Source: Rhizobium sp. BK196 (GTDB lineage: Bacteria > Pseudomonadota > Alphaproteobacteria > Rhizobiales > Rhizobiaceae). Taken from it: a stretch of DNA of 64,000 bases. The notes under the pieces are model-generated. The model searched no databases and was not told where the DNA came from. It saw only the letters and a list, made by a program, of their open reading frames with translations. Location: assembly GCF_014193255.1 (NCBI RefSeq), contig NZ_JACHZB010000011.1, forward strand, positions 124,001 through 188,000. The letters are read 5' to 3'. Position 1 is the first letter of the stretch, and the number at the start of each line of letters is the position of its first letter. A program made the translations under genes and the position numbers. Shown piece by piece: positions 15,449-24,063 of this stretch.

Positions 15449-16093
15449 TTACTGGCGAGCGGCCCAGCTGAGACCGCGTCGGAGAATGAGGGGCATGTAG
15501 GGGTGGCTGAATTCGGCAGCGACATGGCCGAGTGCGGAATAGAAGACGCGACCCTCGCCGAAATGCCGCTTGAACACGACGGGCATCGTGACATTGCGGG
15601 CGGCGGGATCGTACTGGCCGGTGAAGGTCGTCGTGGCGAGAATTTCGACTGAGGGATCGTAGTGCAGATAATACTGCTCCGAGCGATAGTCGAAGTCCGG
15701 AATACCTTCCATCAGCGGATCGTCCTGCCGCGTTACGGCAACCTTGAAGTCAATGATATTGCCGGGATGGGCAACCCAGGTAACGCCGGAGACGTAGCGG
15801 AAGGCTGCGCTTTCCTTGAAGGAGGTGGCAAGGCAGCCGTGATGGCCGCCAAGGCCGAGGCCGCCGCGAACGGCTTGGGTCAGGGCATCTGCGTGCGGCT
15901 TTTCCAGCTTCTCGCCGGTAATGACCGGCACCAGAAGATCGGCATTTGCGAGAAGCCGCGAGCCGAAGATGCCGAGGTCATTGGTGATTTCGACTGCAAA
16001 GCCGTCCTCGCGCAACAATTCACCAACGATATTGGCGCAGGGCTCCGGCTCGTGGCCCTGCCAGCCGCCCCAGACGATGATCGCCTTTTTCAT
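15449..16093 (-). CDS. ThuA-like protein (trehalose-utilisation family)
   Basis: The 214-residue protein belongs to the ThuA family, class-I glutamine-amidotransferase-like proteins linked in rhizobia to trehalose and related sugar use. It starts MKKAIIVWGGWQGHEPEP, with a later GLGLGGHHGCLATSF, WVAHPGN and RVFYSALGHVAAEF, all characteristic of the family. ATG 16093 is preceded by GAGGAGG; an upstream in-frame start lacks such a site. Family members are often next to Gfo/Idh/MocA dehydrogenases, and here a broken gene fragment sits just upstream. Enzymatic activity is not established for the family at large. Confidence 0.87.
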   Translation of the reverse strand: MKKAIIVWGGWQGHEPEPCANIVGELLREDGFAVEITNDLGIFGSRLLANADLLVPVITGEKLEKPHADALTQAVRGGLGLGGHHGCLATSFKESAAFRYVSGVTWVAHPGNIIDFKVAVTRQDDPLMEGIPDFDYRSEQYYLHYDPSVEILATTTFTGQYDPAARNVTMPVVFKRHFGEGRVFYSALGHVAAEFSHPYMPLILRRGLSWAARQ

Positions 16094-16103
16094 ATTTCCT
16101 CCT

Positions 16104-16270
16104 CTAGGCCTGATTAAGCAGGCTTTCGACGGTAACACTATAGCGCAACGGTTCGCCGGCCAGAGGTCGCTCGATCTCTTCGACCGTGAAAGCGCTGAGA
16201 CGATGGGTTCATTGCCGACGTCGCTAGCGATATAACGAATGTCTTCGATGCGAAAGTCGTTGCCGGCACA
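16104..16270 (-). pseudogene. 3' remnant of a frameshifted gene upstream of the ThuA-like gene
   Basis: Reading leftward, one frame gives CAGNDFRIEDIRYIASDV and continues NEPIVSA, directly after an in-frame stop at 16271-16273. A second frame then reads FTVEEIERPLAGEPLRYSV and ends TVESLLNQA with a stop at 16104-16106. Joined, these read like a continuous protein C-terminus broken by an indel near 16195-16205. The stop lies only ten bases before the ThuA-like ATG, as in an operon. I could not assign the family with confidence; a sugar dehydrogenase would fit the neighbourhood but is only a guess. Confidence 0.4.
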
Positions 16271-16450
16271 CTAGAGACATGGCCGGCTTTCGATGTAGCC
16301 GGCAAGCCAATCGCTCTTTCGAAAAGCATATTCCGTATAAAAGGCATCTCTAATCTTCTTATTTTTGCAAATATGTAACCGAGATAACTTTTTACTGACG
16401 CGTAACTTGTCTAAGGTCCGCGCATCTGTGGCTTGCAAAAGGTGAGATGT

Positions 16451-17434
16451 ATGGCAGGTGAAACGGTACTCGTCGTCGGCGGCGCTGGGTATATTGGCTC
16501 GCATACGTGTCTCGATCTGGCGAACAAGGGCTACAAGCCCGTCGTCTTCGACAATTTTTCCAACGGCCATCGCGAATTCGTCAGATGGGGACCGGCGGAA
16601 GAGGGTGATATCCGCGATCGCGCCCGGCTCGATGAGGTGCTGGCAAAGCATAAGCCGTCGGCGATCCTGCATTTTGCGGCGCTGATCGAGGTCGGCGAAT
16701 CGGTCAAGGATCCAGTCTCTTTTTATGAGAACAATGTCATTGGTACATTGACGCTGCTGTCGGCGGCGCAGGCGGCGGGCATCAATGCCTTCGTCTTCTC
16801 GTCCACCTGCGCGACCTATGGTCTGCCGCAGAGCGTGCCGCTCGATGAGACGCACCGCCAGGTGCCGATCAATCCCTATGGCCGCACCAAATATATCGTC
16901 GAGCAGGCGCTTGCCGATTACGACCAGTACAAGAGCCTTCGCTCCGTCGTGCTGCGCTATTTCAATGCCGCCGGTGCCGATTTCGAGGGCCGCATCGGCG
17001 AATGGCACCAGCCGGAAACGCATGCGATCCCGCTGGCGATCGATGCAGCACTCGGCCGTCGCCAGGGCTTCAAGGTCTTCGGCAGCGACTATGAGACGCG
17101 CGACGGCACCTGCGTGCGCGACTATATCCACGTTCTCGATCTTGCCGATGCACATGTGCGCGCCGTCCAATATCTGCTTGATGGCGGCGAATCCGTTGCG
17201 CTCAATCTCGGCACGGGCACCGGCACCACGGTGAAGGAGTTGCTCGGCGCCATCGAGGATGTCTCCAGGAAGCCCTTCCCGGTGGAGTATATCGGTCGCC
17301 GTGAAGGCGATTCGCACACTCTGGTCGCCAATAACGACAAGGCGCGCGACGTGCTCGGCTGGGTGCCGCAGTATGATCTCTCGCAGATCATCCAGTCGGC
17401 CTGGAACTGGCATGCGAGATCAAACCATCACTGA
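16451..17434 (+). CDS. galE: UDP-glucose 4-epimerase GalE (ExoB type)
   Basis: GalE interconverts UDP-glucose and UDP-galactose through a bound NAD; in rhizobia the enzyme (also called ExoB) feeds galactose into exopolysaccharide and lipopolysaccharide. The 327-residue short-chain dehydrogenase-fold protein has the NAD loop GGAGYIGS at 10-17, FSSTCATYG around 117-124, and the catalytic pair Y143-xxx-K147 in NPYGRTKYIVEQ. The C-terminal nucleotide-sugar region has DGTCVRDYIHVLDLADAH. ATG 16451 follows AAAAGGTGAG; the frame upstream to 16433 is not needed. Its last 23 bases overlap the next gene. Confidence 0.96.
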   Translation: MAGETVLVVGGAGYIGSHTCLDLANKGYKPVVFDNFSNGHREFVRWGPAEEGDIRDRARLDEVLAKHKPSAILHFAALIEVGESVKDPVSFYENNVIGTLTLLSAAQAAGINAFVFSSTCATYGLPQSVPLDETHRQVPINPYGRTKYIVEQALADYDQYKSLRSVVLRYFNAAGADFEGRIGEWHQPETHAIPLAIDAALGRRQGFKVFGSDYETRDGTCVRDYIHVLDLADAHVRAVQYLLDGGESVALNLGTGTGTTVKELLGAIEDVSRKPFPVEYIGRREGDSHTLVANNDKARDVLGWVPQYDLSQIIQSAWNWHARSNHH

Positions 17435-18956
17435 ACGCGGGTCACGGCCCAACGTTCTCGTCATCACTGCGGATCAATGGCGCGGCGATTGTCTCTCTTC
17501 TGTGGGGCACGCCTGCGTCAGGACGCCCAATGTCGATGCCCTGGCGAAGGAGGGCACGCTCTTCCGGCGCCATTATGCCGGTGCTGCTCCCTGTTCGCCG
17601 GCGCGCGCCACGCTCTATACCGGCCTCTACCAGATGAACCACCGGGTCTGCCGGAACGGCTCGCCGCTCGACCGGCGCTTCGACAATCTGGCGCTGGCGG
17701 CAAGGCGGGCGGGCTACGATCCGACGCTGTTCGGCTACACGGACACGGCGCCCGATCCACGCGAGATGGATGCCAATGATCCGCATCTGACGACCTATGA
17801 AGGCGTGCTGCCGGGGTTTACGGTTCGCCAGCTGCTGCCCGAGCATGAAAGACAGTGGCTTTCCTGGTTGCGGTCGCGCGGTCGTGCTGATGCCGTCAGC
17901 CGAGATGTCCACATTGCGGTCGGCGCTGCAGCAGGGGAGATCTCGGATGCAGCGCCAGCCTATTCACGCGAAGAGACGCAGACCGCTTTCCTGACCGAGG
18001 AATTCATCCGCTGGATGGGCGAGCAGGATTCACCATGGTTCGCGCATATTTCCTTCCTGCGGCCGCATCCGCCCTTCTCGGTACCAGAGCCGTTCAACCG
18101 CATGTTCAAGCCGGGTGAAGGTCCGGCCTTTGCACGCGCGACAGACCGCGAGATGGAACAGCAAGGCCATCCCTATCTCGCTTATGCCATGCCGCGTGCC
18201 GGCAAGGGCAGTTTCATCCAGGGGGCGGAAGGGCCGCTCAGCGACTGGACCGCTACCGATTTCGATGCCATCAGGTCGATCTACTACGGTATGATCGCAG
18301 AGGTGGATGACCAGCTCGGTCGTATCTGGCAAGCGCTGAAAGACGCAGGCACCTGGCACGACACGATCGTCGTCTTCACGTCCGATCACGCCGAGATGGC
18401 GGGCGATCACTGGACGCTCGGCAAGGGCGGCTATTTCGACGGTAGCTATCATATTCCGCTCGTCATCCGCGATCCTGGCGCGGCTTCTTCCGGTGGTGTC
18501 GTCCAGAATTTCACCAGTGCTGCCGATGTATTCCCGACGCTCTGCGATCGGCTGGGCATCAGACCTGCCAATGGCATCGACGGGCACTCGCTTGTGCCTT
18601 TCCTCGATGGCGGCGTGGCGCCCGGCTGGCGGGATGCGGCTTTCTGGGAATTCGATTTCCGGGATATCGCGCATGGCGGGGCGGAGCGGCATTTCGGCCT
18701 TCGGTCGAACGAGCTGAATCTTGCAGTCATCCGCGACAACAGGTTCAAATACGTGCATTTCACGGCATTGCCGGCGCTGCTCTTCGATCTTTTCGAGGAT
18801 CCGATGGAACTGCGCAATCTTGCCGATGATCCGGCCTATGCTTCGGTACGGCTCACCTACGCAGAACGGCTGCTGTCGCTCAGGGCACGACATCTGGATC
18901 AGACGCTTGCCTACACCGAACTGACGGAAAAAGGGCCGGTAACGTACCGACCCTGA
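17412..18956 (+). CDS. Formylglycine-dependent phosphonate monoester hydrolase / sulfatase-family enzyme
   Basis: This 514-residue member of the alkaline phosphatase superfamily has the type I sulfatase signature C61-S-P-A-R65 in PCSPARATLYTGLYQMNHR; C61 would be converted to formylglycine. Metal ligands include the N-terminal ITADQWRGD and the later FTSDHAEMAGDH. The segments GLYQMNHR, GYDPTLFGYT-D-APDPR and FKYVHFTALPALLFDLFEDP closely resemble, from memory, the phosphonate monoester hydrolase/phosphodiesterase of Rhizobium leguminosarum, so hydrolysis of phosphonate or phosphate diesters is more likely than classical sulfate release. No signal peptide is seen, so it is probably cytoplasmic. 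The ATG at 17412 lies inside the galE end; the frame before it is a galE shadow. Confidence 0.85.
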   Translation: MRDQTITERGSRPNVLVITADQWRGDCLSSVGHACVRTPNVDALAKEGTLFRRHYAGAAPCSPARATLYTGLYQMNHRVCRNGSPLDRRFDNLALAARRAGYDPTLFGYTDTAPDPREMDANDPHLTTYEGVLPGFTVRQLLPEHERQWLSWLRSRGRADAVSRDVHIAVGAAAGEISDAAPAYSREETQTAFLTEEFIRWMGEQDSPWFAHISFLRPHPPFSVPEPFNRMFKPGEGPAFARATDREMEQQGHPYLAYAMPRAGKGSFIQGAEGPLSDWTATDFDAIRSIYYGMIAEVDDQLGRIWQALKDAGTWHDTIVVFTSDHAEMAGDHWTLGKGGYFDGSYHIPLVIRDPGAASSGGVVQNFTSAADVFPTLCDRLGIRPANGIDGHSLVPFLDGGVAPGWRDAAFWEFDFRDIAHGGAERHFGLRSNELNLAVIRDNRFKYVHFTALPALLFDLFEDPMELRNLADDPAYASVRLTYAERLLSLRARHLDQTLAYTELTEKGPVTYRP

Positions 18957-18962
18957 TAAGCG

Positions 18963-19466
18963 TCAGAAATTTCCAAGGAAATCTCGCTTGCCGACGGGCG
19001 CACCCTGGTTGCGCAGGATGGCATGTGCCGTTGTCACGTGGAAGTAGAAGTTCGGCAGTGCGAAGAGGGCGACATATTCGATGCCCGGCACGACCGAACC
19101 GTTGCGGCCGGGTATGGTTATATCCCTGACGTCGCTGCCTTCCAAAGCCTCCGGCGAGAAGCTGGCGAGATAGGCTTCCGTCTTCGCCATGCGCTCACGC
19201 AGCTCTGCGATCGTGGTTTCATTGTCCTCGAATTTCGGTGCGTCGGTTGCAGTCAGTCGGGAGAGCGCAAATTTAGCGGTGTCGCTGGCACGCTGATACT
19301 GGCCGGAAAGCGGCAGCATGTCCGGGGCGAGACGCGCGTTCACGAGAATGGTGGGATCGATCTTCTTTTCCTCGGCAAGCGCTTCTGCCTTGTCGAGGTA
19401 GGTTTTCAGGCTGGCAATGCCGCGCAGGAACATCGGCACGGTCAGGCGATACATCGAAATGGACAT
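18963..19466 (-). CDS. DUF1993-family protein
   Basis: The 167-residue protein begins MSISMYRLTVPMFLRGIASL and contains ARLAPDMLPLSGQYQRASDTAK and PNFYFHVTTAHAILRNQG, the hallmark segments of DUF1993. Members are predicted four-helix DinB-like proteins of unknown role. The start at 19466 is chosen because the family begins there; five additional residues are possible from 19481. It is convergent with the phosphonate hydrolase gene, six bases away. Confidence 0.85.
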   Translation of the reverse strand: MSISMYRLTVPMFLRGIASLKTYLDKAEALAEEKKIDPTILVNARLAPDMLPLSGQYQRASDTAKFALSRLTATDAPKFEDNETTIAELRERMAKTEAYLASFSPEALEGSDVRDITIPGRNGSVVPGIEYVALFALPNFYFHVTTAHAILRNQGAPVGKRDFLGNF

Positions 19467-19857
19467 CTGTCCTGTCTCCAAAAATCTTCAAGCAAGCAGC
19501 CCGTGTGCGCGGGCCGCTATGAACTTCGACTAGATGGGGATTTCTAGGACGATCACAATAAGCGTTTGTGACGGTTTGCCGTCCATCGTGGCTGGAGTGC
19601 AACGGGCCGATCATCCGGAATTCACCGCGGTACCCAGTCCCTGCGCTGCAATGGTATCCGAAATCGGCAAAGAGGCTTGACGCCGTTTCGATAAAATGGA
19701 ATGAATATTCCGCAAAGCAAATTTAACGGTTTGTTTGTTCCGTTTTGACGGAGCCGTCGCGGGAGAGGCGGTGCGGGATTGAGGTCCGCAGATGGATGTC
19801 TGGGACTCCGGCGTGAGGAGGGTGCAGCCGGGCACCGTTTTGTGGAGGAAAAATGCA
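19467..19857. other. 391-base gap upstream of the sugar ABC operon
   Basis: This divergent promoter region serves the DUF1993 gene and the sugar ABC operon. It holds a candidate -35 and palindrome, listed separately. No protein or RNA gene is supported in it. Confidence 0.5.
19677..19711 (+). promoter_or_regulatory. Candidate promoter and palindrome for the sugar ABC operon
   Basis: TTGACG at 19677-19682 could be a -35 element, with AATGAA about 17 bases downstream as a poor -10. GGAAT-gaat-ATTCC at 19698-19711 is a perfect short palindrome lying across that -10 and could be an operator. No regulator gene of the LacI or DeoR type lies beside the operon. Confidence 0.3.
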
Positions 19858-20787
19858 ATGAAAAAATTCATCCTGGGCACTGCGATGGCGCTCGTCCTGT
19901 CGACGGCCGCACACGCGGAAACCGTCGGCGTTTCGATGGCCAAGTTCGACGACAACTTCCTGACCGTTCTGCGCAACGGCATGACCGATTATGCAAAGAC
20001 CCTTAAGGGGGTCACACTGCAGGTTGAAGACGCGCAGAATGACGTTTCCAAGCAGCAGAGCCAGATCCAGAATTTCATCGCCTCCAAGGTCGACGCAATT
20101 ATCGTCAACCCTGTCGATACCGATGCGACGACGGCGATGTCGAAGCTTGCTGCCGATGCAGGCATTCCGCTGGTTTACGTCAACCGCCAGCCTGTCAATG
20201 TCGATACGCTGCCGGACAAGCAGGCTTTCGTCGCTTCCAACGAGCAGGAATCCGGGACGCTCGAAACCAAGGAAATCTGCCGTATTCTCGGCGGCAAGGG
20301 CAAGGCCGTCGTCATCATGGGCGAGCTCTCCAACCAGGCTGCGCGGATGCGCACCCAGGACGTTCACGACGTCGTCAAGACCGATGAATGCAAGGGACTG
20401 GAGATCGTGGAAGAGCAGACGGCAAACTGGGATCGCACCCAGGGCGCCGACCTGATGACCAACTGGCTCTCCAGCGGCATCGAGTTCGACGCCGTGATCT
20501 CCAACAACGACGAAATGGCGATCGGCGCCATCCAGGCGCTGAAAGCGGCCGGCAAGGATATGAAGAAGGTCGTTATCGGCGGTGTCGACGCCACGCAGGA
20601 CGCGCTTGCCGCAATGCAGGCCGGCGACCTCGACGTCACCGTATTCCAGGATGCCGCCGGCCAGGGTAAGGGCGCGCTCGATACAGCACTCAAGATCGCG
20701 AAGGGCGAAAAGGTCGAGAAGAAGGTCTACATTCCCTTCCAGCTCGTCACGCCTGCCAACGTCAAGGACTTTGTCTCCAAGAACTGA
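19858..20787 (+). CDS. Periplasmic sugar-binding protein of a CUT2 ABC transporter (inositol/ribose type)
   Basis: The 309-residue protein has a signal peptide (MKKFILGTAMALVLSTAAHA, cut after residue 20) and the two-lobed periplasmic-binding fold of the RbsB family: VSMAKFDDNFLTVLRNGM, QNFIASKVDAIIVNPVDTDA, GIPLVYVNRQPVN, AVISNNDEMAIGAIQALK, and a C-terminal VYIPFQLVTPANV. Among CUT2 proteins the FDDNFLTVLRNGM and NRQPVNVDTLP segments resemble rhizobial myo-inositol-binding proteins (IbpA type) as I remember them; ribose or another sugar is possible. ATG 19858 follows GGAGGA. A strong stem-loop after the gene probably keeps its mRNA more abundant than that of the ATPase gene. Confidence 0.9.
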   Translation: MKKFILGTAMALVLSTAAHAETVGVSMAKFDDNFLTVLRNGMTDYAKTLKGVTLQVEDAQNDVSKQQSQIQNFIASKVDAIIVNPVDTDATTAMSKLAADAGIPLVYVNRQPVNVDTLPDKQAFVASNEQESGTLETKEICRILGGKGKAVVIMGELSNQAARMRTQDVHDVVKTDECKGLEIVEEQTANWDRTQGADLMTNWLSSGIEFDAVISNNDEMAIGAIQALKAAGKDMKKVVIGGVDATQDALAAMQAGDLDVTVFQDAAGQGKGALDTALKIAKGEKVEKKVYIPFQLVTPANVKDFVSKN

Positions 20788-20801
20788 GGCAAACGCCAAG
20801 G

Positions 20802-20826
20802 AGGATGCGGGCTCCGCCCGCATCCT
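20802..20826 (+). promoter_or_regulatory. Intra-operon stem-loop after the binding-protein gene
   Basis: AGGATGCGGGC and GCCCGCATCCT form a perfect 11-bp stem with a three-base loop between the binding-protein and ATPase genes. It is followed by only a few T residues. Such hairpins commonly stabilise the 5' mRNA segment or act as partial terminators, giving excess binding protein. Confidence 0.7.
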
Positions 20827-20856
20827 TTCAGCCTGTCCGTATCCGGAGGAGATGAT

Positions 20857-22398
20857 ATGGCCGTCAGCCCGTCAACCATGGCCGCCGTGCGCGCAAGCGG
20901 CGCAGTTCCGAATGCGGAATATCTTTTGAGCGCAGAAGGCGTGCGCAAGGAATTTCCCGGGGTAGTCGCGCTCGACGACGTGCAGTTCCGGCTGAAGCGC
21001 GCTTCCGTGCATGCTCTGATGGGCGAAAACGGCGCCGGCAAATCGACGCTGATGAAGATCCTCGCCGGCATCTATACGCCCGACAAGGGCGATATCCGGC
21101 TGAAGGGGGTCGAAATCCGGTTGAAATCCCCGCTCGATGCGCTGGAAAACGGCATCGCTATGATCCATCAGGAACTGAACCTGATGCCGTTCATGACGGT
21201 CGCTGAAAATATCTGGATTCGCCGCGAGCCGAAGAACCGTTTCGGTTTCGTCGATCACGGCGTGATGCATCGCATGACCGAGGAGCTGTTTGCGCGGCTC
21301 AATATCGCAATCGACCCCGATATCGAGGTCCGCTACCTCTCGGTCGCAAACCGGCAGATGGTCGAGATTGCCAAGGCGGTTTCGTATAATTCCGACGTGC
21401 TCATCATGGACGAGCCGACCTCGGCGCTGACGGAGCGCGAAGTCGAGCATCTTTTCCGTATTATCCGCGATCTGAGAGCCCAGGGTATCGGCATCGTCTA
21501 CATCACTCACAAGATGAACGAGCTTTTCGAGATCGCCGACGAGTTTTCCGTCTTCCGCGACGGTCGCTATATCGGCACGCATGCTTCGACGCAGGTCACC
21601 CGTGACGACATCATCCGCATGATGGTCGGGCGCGAGATCACCCAGATGTTCCCCAAGGAAGAGGTGCCGATTGGCGAGGTCGTCCTCTCCGTCAGGGATC
21701 TCTGTCTCAACAGGGTTTTCCAGAACGTTTCCTTCGAGGTGAGAGCCGGCGAGATTCTCGGCGTGGCGGGCCTCGTCGGCTCCGGACGGTCGAATGTCGC
21801 TGAAACGCTTTTTGGGGTGACGCCGGCAAGCTCCGGCTCGATCGAGCTGTTTGGCAAGCCGGTGACGATTTCCTCGCCGACCGAGGCTATCCGCCACCGG
21901 ATGGCGTTCCTGACCGAGGACCGGAAAGATACGGGGTGCCTGCTGATCCTCGATATTCTGGAGAACATGCAGATCGCCGTCCTGCAGGATAGGTTTGTCA
22001 AGGCTGGCTTCGTGCAGCAGGGCGCAGTCGAAGCGACCTGTGAAGACATGGCAAAAAGGCTGCGGGTGAAAACGCCCAATCTTTACGAGCGCGTCGAAAA
22101 TCTTTCCGGTGGCAATCAGCAGAAGGTGCTGATCGGGCGCTGGCTGCTTACTCATCCAAAGATTCTGATCCTCGATGAGCCGACGCGCGGCATCGATGTC
22201 GGCGCCAAGGCGGAAATTCACCGGCTGGTCACGGAAATGGCGCGCAACGGCGTGGCGATCATCATGATCTCGTCGGAGATGCCAGAAGTCCTCGGAATGA
22301 GCGACCGCATCATGGTCATGCATGAAGGGCGCGTGACCGGTTTCCTCAATCGCGATGAAGCAACGCAGATCAAGGTGATGGAGCTGGCTGCGCAGTGA
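20857..22398 (+). CDS. Sugar ABC transporter ATP-binding protein (RbsA/MglA type, CUT2)
   Basis: The 513-residue protein contains two ABC domains in tandem, as in all CUT2 ATPases. The first has Walker A GENGAGKST (56-64), the signature-like LSVANRQMVEIAKAV and Walker B LIMDEPTSAL. The second has a degenerate Walker A (GLVGSGRSN, about 305), LSGGNQQKVLIGRWL and LILDEPTRGIDVGAK. It energises sugar import with the neighbouring permease. ATG 20857 follows GGAGGAG at good spacing. It is the second gene of the operon, 69 bases after the binding-protein gene. Confidence 0.94.
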   Translation: MAVSPSTMAAVRASGAVPNAEYLLSAEGVRKEFPGVVALDDVQFRLKRASVHALMGENGAGKSTLMKILAGIYTPDKGDIRLKGVEIRLKSPLDALENGIAMIHQELNLMPFMTVAENIWIRREPKNRFGFVDHGVMHRMTEELFARLNIAIDPDIEVRYLSVANRQMVEIAKAVSYNSDVLIMDEPTSALTEREVEHLFRIIRDLRAQGIGIVYITHKMNELFEIADEFSVFRDGRYIGTHASTQVTRDDIIRMMVGREITQMFPKEEVPIGEVVLSVRDLCLNRVFQNVSFEVRAGEILGVAGLVGSGRSNVAETLFGVTPASSGSIELFGKPVTISSPTEAIRHRMAFLTEDRKDTGCLLILDILENMQIAVLQDRFVKAGFVQQGAVEATCEDMAKRLRVKTPNLYERVENLSGGNQQKVLIGRWLLTHPKILILDEPTRGIDVGAKAEIHRLVTEMARNGVAIIMISSEMPEVLGMSDRIMVMHEGRVTGFLNRDEATQIKVMELAAQ

Positions 22399-22431
22399 TG
22401 CGCGCCTGTGATCACCCAAGGGAGGTTTGAC

Positions 22432-23457
22432 ATGAATACCACGGCAGCAGAGAGTCCGGCTCCGCTCGCAACTCGGCCGAGACGGCGGCGCATGCCGCCG
22501 GAACTCAGCATTTTCCTCGTGCTTGTTGGCATCGCGCTGGTCTATGAAGTGCTGGGCTGGCTGTTCATCGGCCAGAGCTTCCTCCTGAATTCGCAGCGCC
22601 TGACGATCATGATCCTGCAGGTCTCTGTGATCGGCATCATTGCCGTCGGCGTCACCCAAGTCATCATCACGGGTGGCATCGATCTTTCGTCGGGCTCGGT
22701 CGTTGGCATGACGGCGATGATCGCGACGAGCTTCGCGCAGTCCTCCACCTGGGGGCGGGCTGTTTTTCCTTCGCTGACCGATCTGCCTGCTCTTGTGCCG
22801 ATCGTGATCGGCCTGCTGATCGGGGCGGTCGCCGGCCTCATAAACGGCTCGCTCATCGCTTATACGAAGATCCCGCCGTTCATCGCGACGCTCGGCATGT
22901 TCGTGTCGGCCAGAGGCGTCGCGAAGTGGTATACGAAGGGGCAGCCGGTTTCAGGGATCACCGAACAGTTCCATTTCATCGGAACCAAGGCATGGCCAGT
23001 CGTCGTCTTCCTCGTCGTCGCGCTTATCTTCCACATTGCGTTGCGTTACACGCGCTACGGAAAGTTCACCTACGCGATCGGTGCCAATCCGCAGGCTGCA
23101 CGCGTTTCCGGCATCGATATCGAGGCGCATCTCGTCAAGGTCTATGTGATTGCGGGACTGCTGGCCGGTCTTGCCGGTATCGTCACGGCAGCGCGCGCCG
23201 AAACCGCGCAGGCGAGCATGGGTGTCGGATATGAACTCGACGCGATCGCTGCGACCGTCATCGGCGGCACATCGCTGACCGGCGGTGTCGGGCGCATCAC
23301 CGGCACCGTCATCGGCACCGTCATCCTCGGTGTCATGACGTCAGGCTTCACTTTTCTCAGGATCGACGCCTACTATCAGGAAATAGTCAAGGGTGTCATC
23401 ATCGTTGCGGCCGTCGTTATCGACGTCTACAGACAGAAGAAACGGACCAAGCACTGA
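22432..23457 (+). CDS. Sugar ABC transporter permease (RbsC type, CUT2)
   Basis: The 341-residue membrane protein has about eight to ten hydrophobic segments and the conserved CUT2 permease features: ITGGIDLSSGSVVGMTAMIA, AGLINGSLIAYTKIPPFIATLGM, YAIGANPQAARVSGID, and GYELDAIAATVIGGTSLTGGVG. It forms the inner-membrane channel with the ATPase upstream. ATG 22432 follows GGAGG; an upstream in-frame start at 22408 lacks one. It is the last gene of the operon and is followed by a terminator hairpin. Confidence 0.94.
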   Translation: MNTTAAESPAPLATRPRRRRMPPELSIFLVLVGIALVYEVLGWLFIGQSFLLNSQRLTIMILQVSVIGIIAVGVTQVIITGGIDLSSGSVVGMTAMIATSFAQSSTWGRAVFPSLTDLPALVPIVIGLLIGAVAGLINGSLIAYTKIPPFIATLGMFVSARGVAKWYTKGQPVSGITEQFHFIGTKAWPVVVFLVVALIFHIALRYTRYGKFTYAIGANPQAARVSGIDIEAHLVKVYVIAGLLAGLAGIVTAARAETAQASMGVGYELDAIAATVIGGTSLTGGVGRITGTVIGTVILGVMTSGFTFLRIDAYYQEIVKGVIIVAAVVIDVYRQKKRTKH

Positions 23458-23464
23458 ACCGGAA

Positions 23465-23486
23465 AAGGGGGCTTCGAGCCCCCTTC
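23465..23486 (+). terminator. Terminator hairpin after the sugar ABC operon
   Basis: AAGGGGGCT and AGCCCCCTT form a perfect 9-bp stem around TCG, eight bases after the permease stop. The following T tract is weak. Confidence 0.6.
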
Positions 23487-23511
23487 ATCGTTTCATGGGG
23501 AATGGCTGCGA

Positions 23512-24063
23512 TCACGACGAAGGATCAAGGGCCCCCGATGTCTTCAGATGGTGCGTGAGTTTCTGGCGATCACCCAAAATCATCTCGGAAGGAATAGCGG
23601 CGGGATAGAAGAGGGCGATTTCAAGTCCCTCCGCGATAGCGTCATCCATTGGTCCCGGCAACTCTTCCTCACGCATCCGTGCTGTGAAGACGGTGAGCAG
23701 AAAATCGAAGGTTTCGCCTTGTGGTGAGATAAACCTTTTTCGTTCGACTTCGATCAGATCCACCAGATCCAAAGACACGCCGATCTCTTCCATTATCTCC
23801 CGGCGAAATGCGGCGGAGAAATCCTCGCCTTCTTCGACCGTTCCACCCGGCAGAGACCTGCCTGCATGCATACCGCTTCTCTTCGCCAGGACGATTTGAC
23901 CTCTGGCATTATGAATGATGCCGATCGCTCCGCCCAACGCCCGACGGGAAAAGTGCTTGTGTTTCTGTGCCTCAAAATCAGCTTCCGGCAAGGGCTGATC
24001 GGCCGTCGACAGCCTGGCACGCGGGTATTGTCGGATAAGCGTTTGGAAAATTTCCTTGCTCAT
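23512..24063 (-). CDS. Nudix hydrolase
   Basis: The protein carries a complete Nudix box from G74 to V96 (G-x5-E80-x7-R88-E89-x2-E92-E93-x-G-V), the magnesium site for hydrolysis of nucleoside diphosphates linked to another moiety. The surrounding strand GGAIGIIHNARGQIVLAKRSGMHAGRSLPGG is typical. The substrate cannot be told from sequence; NUDIX proteins cleave nucleotide sugars, oxidised nucleotides, dinucleoside polyphosphates or caps. The 183-residue length is ordinary. It lies between two ABC operons, on the opposite strand to both. Confidence 0.9.
   Translation of the reverse strand: MSKEIFQTLIRQYPRARLSTADQPLPEADFEAQKHKHFSRRALGGAIGIIHNARGQIVLAKRSGMHAGRSLPGGTVEEGEDFSAAFRREIMEEIGVSLDLVDLIEVERKRFISPQGETFDFLLTVFTARMREEELPGPMDDAIAEGLEIALFYPAAIPSEMILGDRQKLTHHLKTSGALDPSS

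Noticed and set aside
14896..15594. 232-codon antisense frame over the DUF2934 gene
   Set aside because: Crosses a bidirectional terminator and has no coding signature.
16271..17413. 380-codon frame antisense to galE
   Set aside because: Shadow of galE; only its tail beyond the galE start relates to the remnant called at 16104-16270.
20872..22659. 595-codon open frame antisense to the sugar ABC ATPase and permease
   Set aside because: Spans two well-supported genes on the other strand and is low-complexity His/Asp/Arg-rich shadow.
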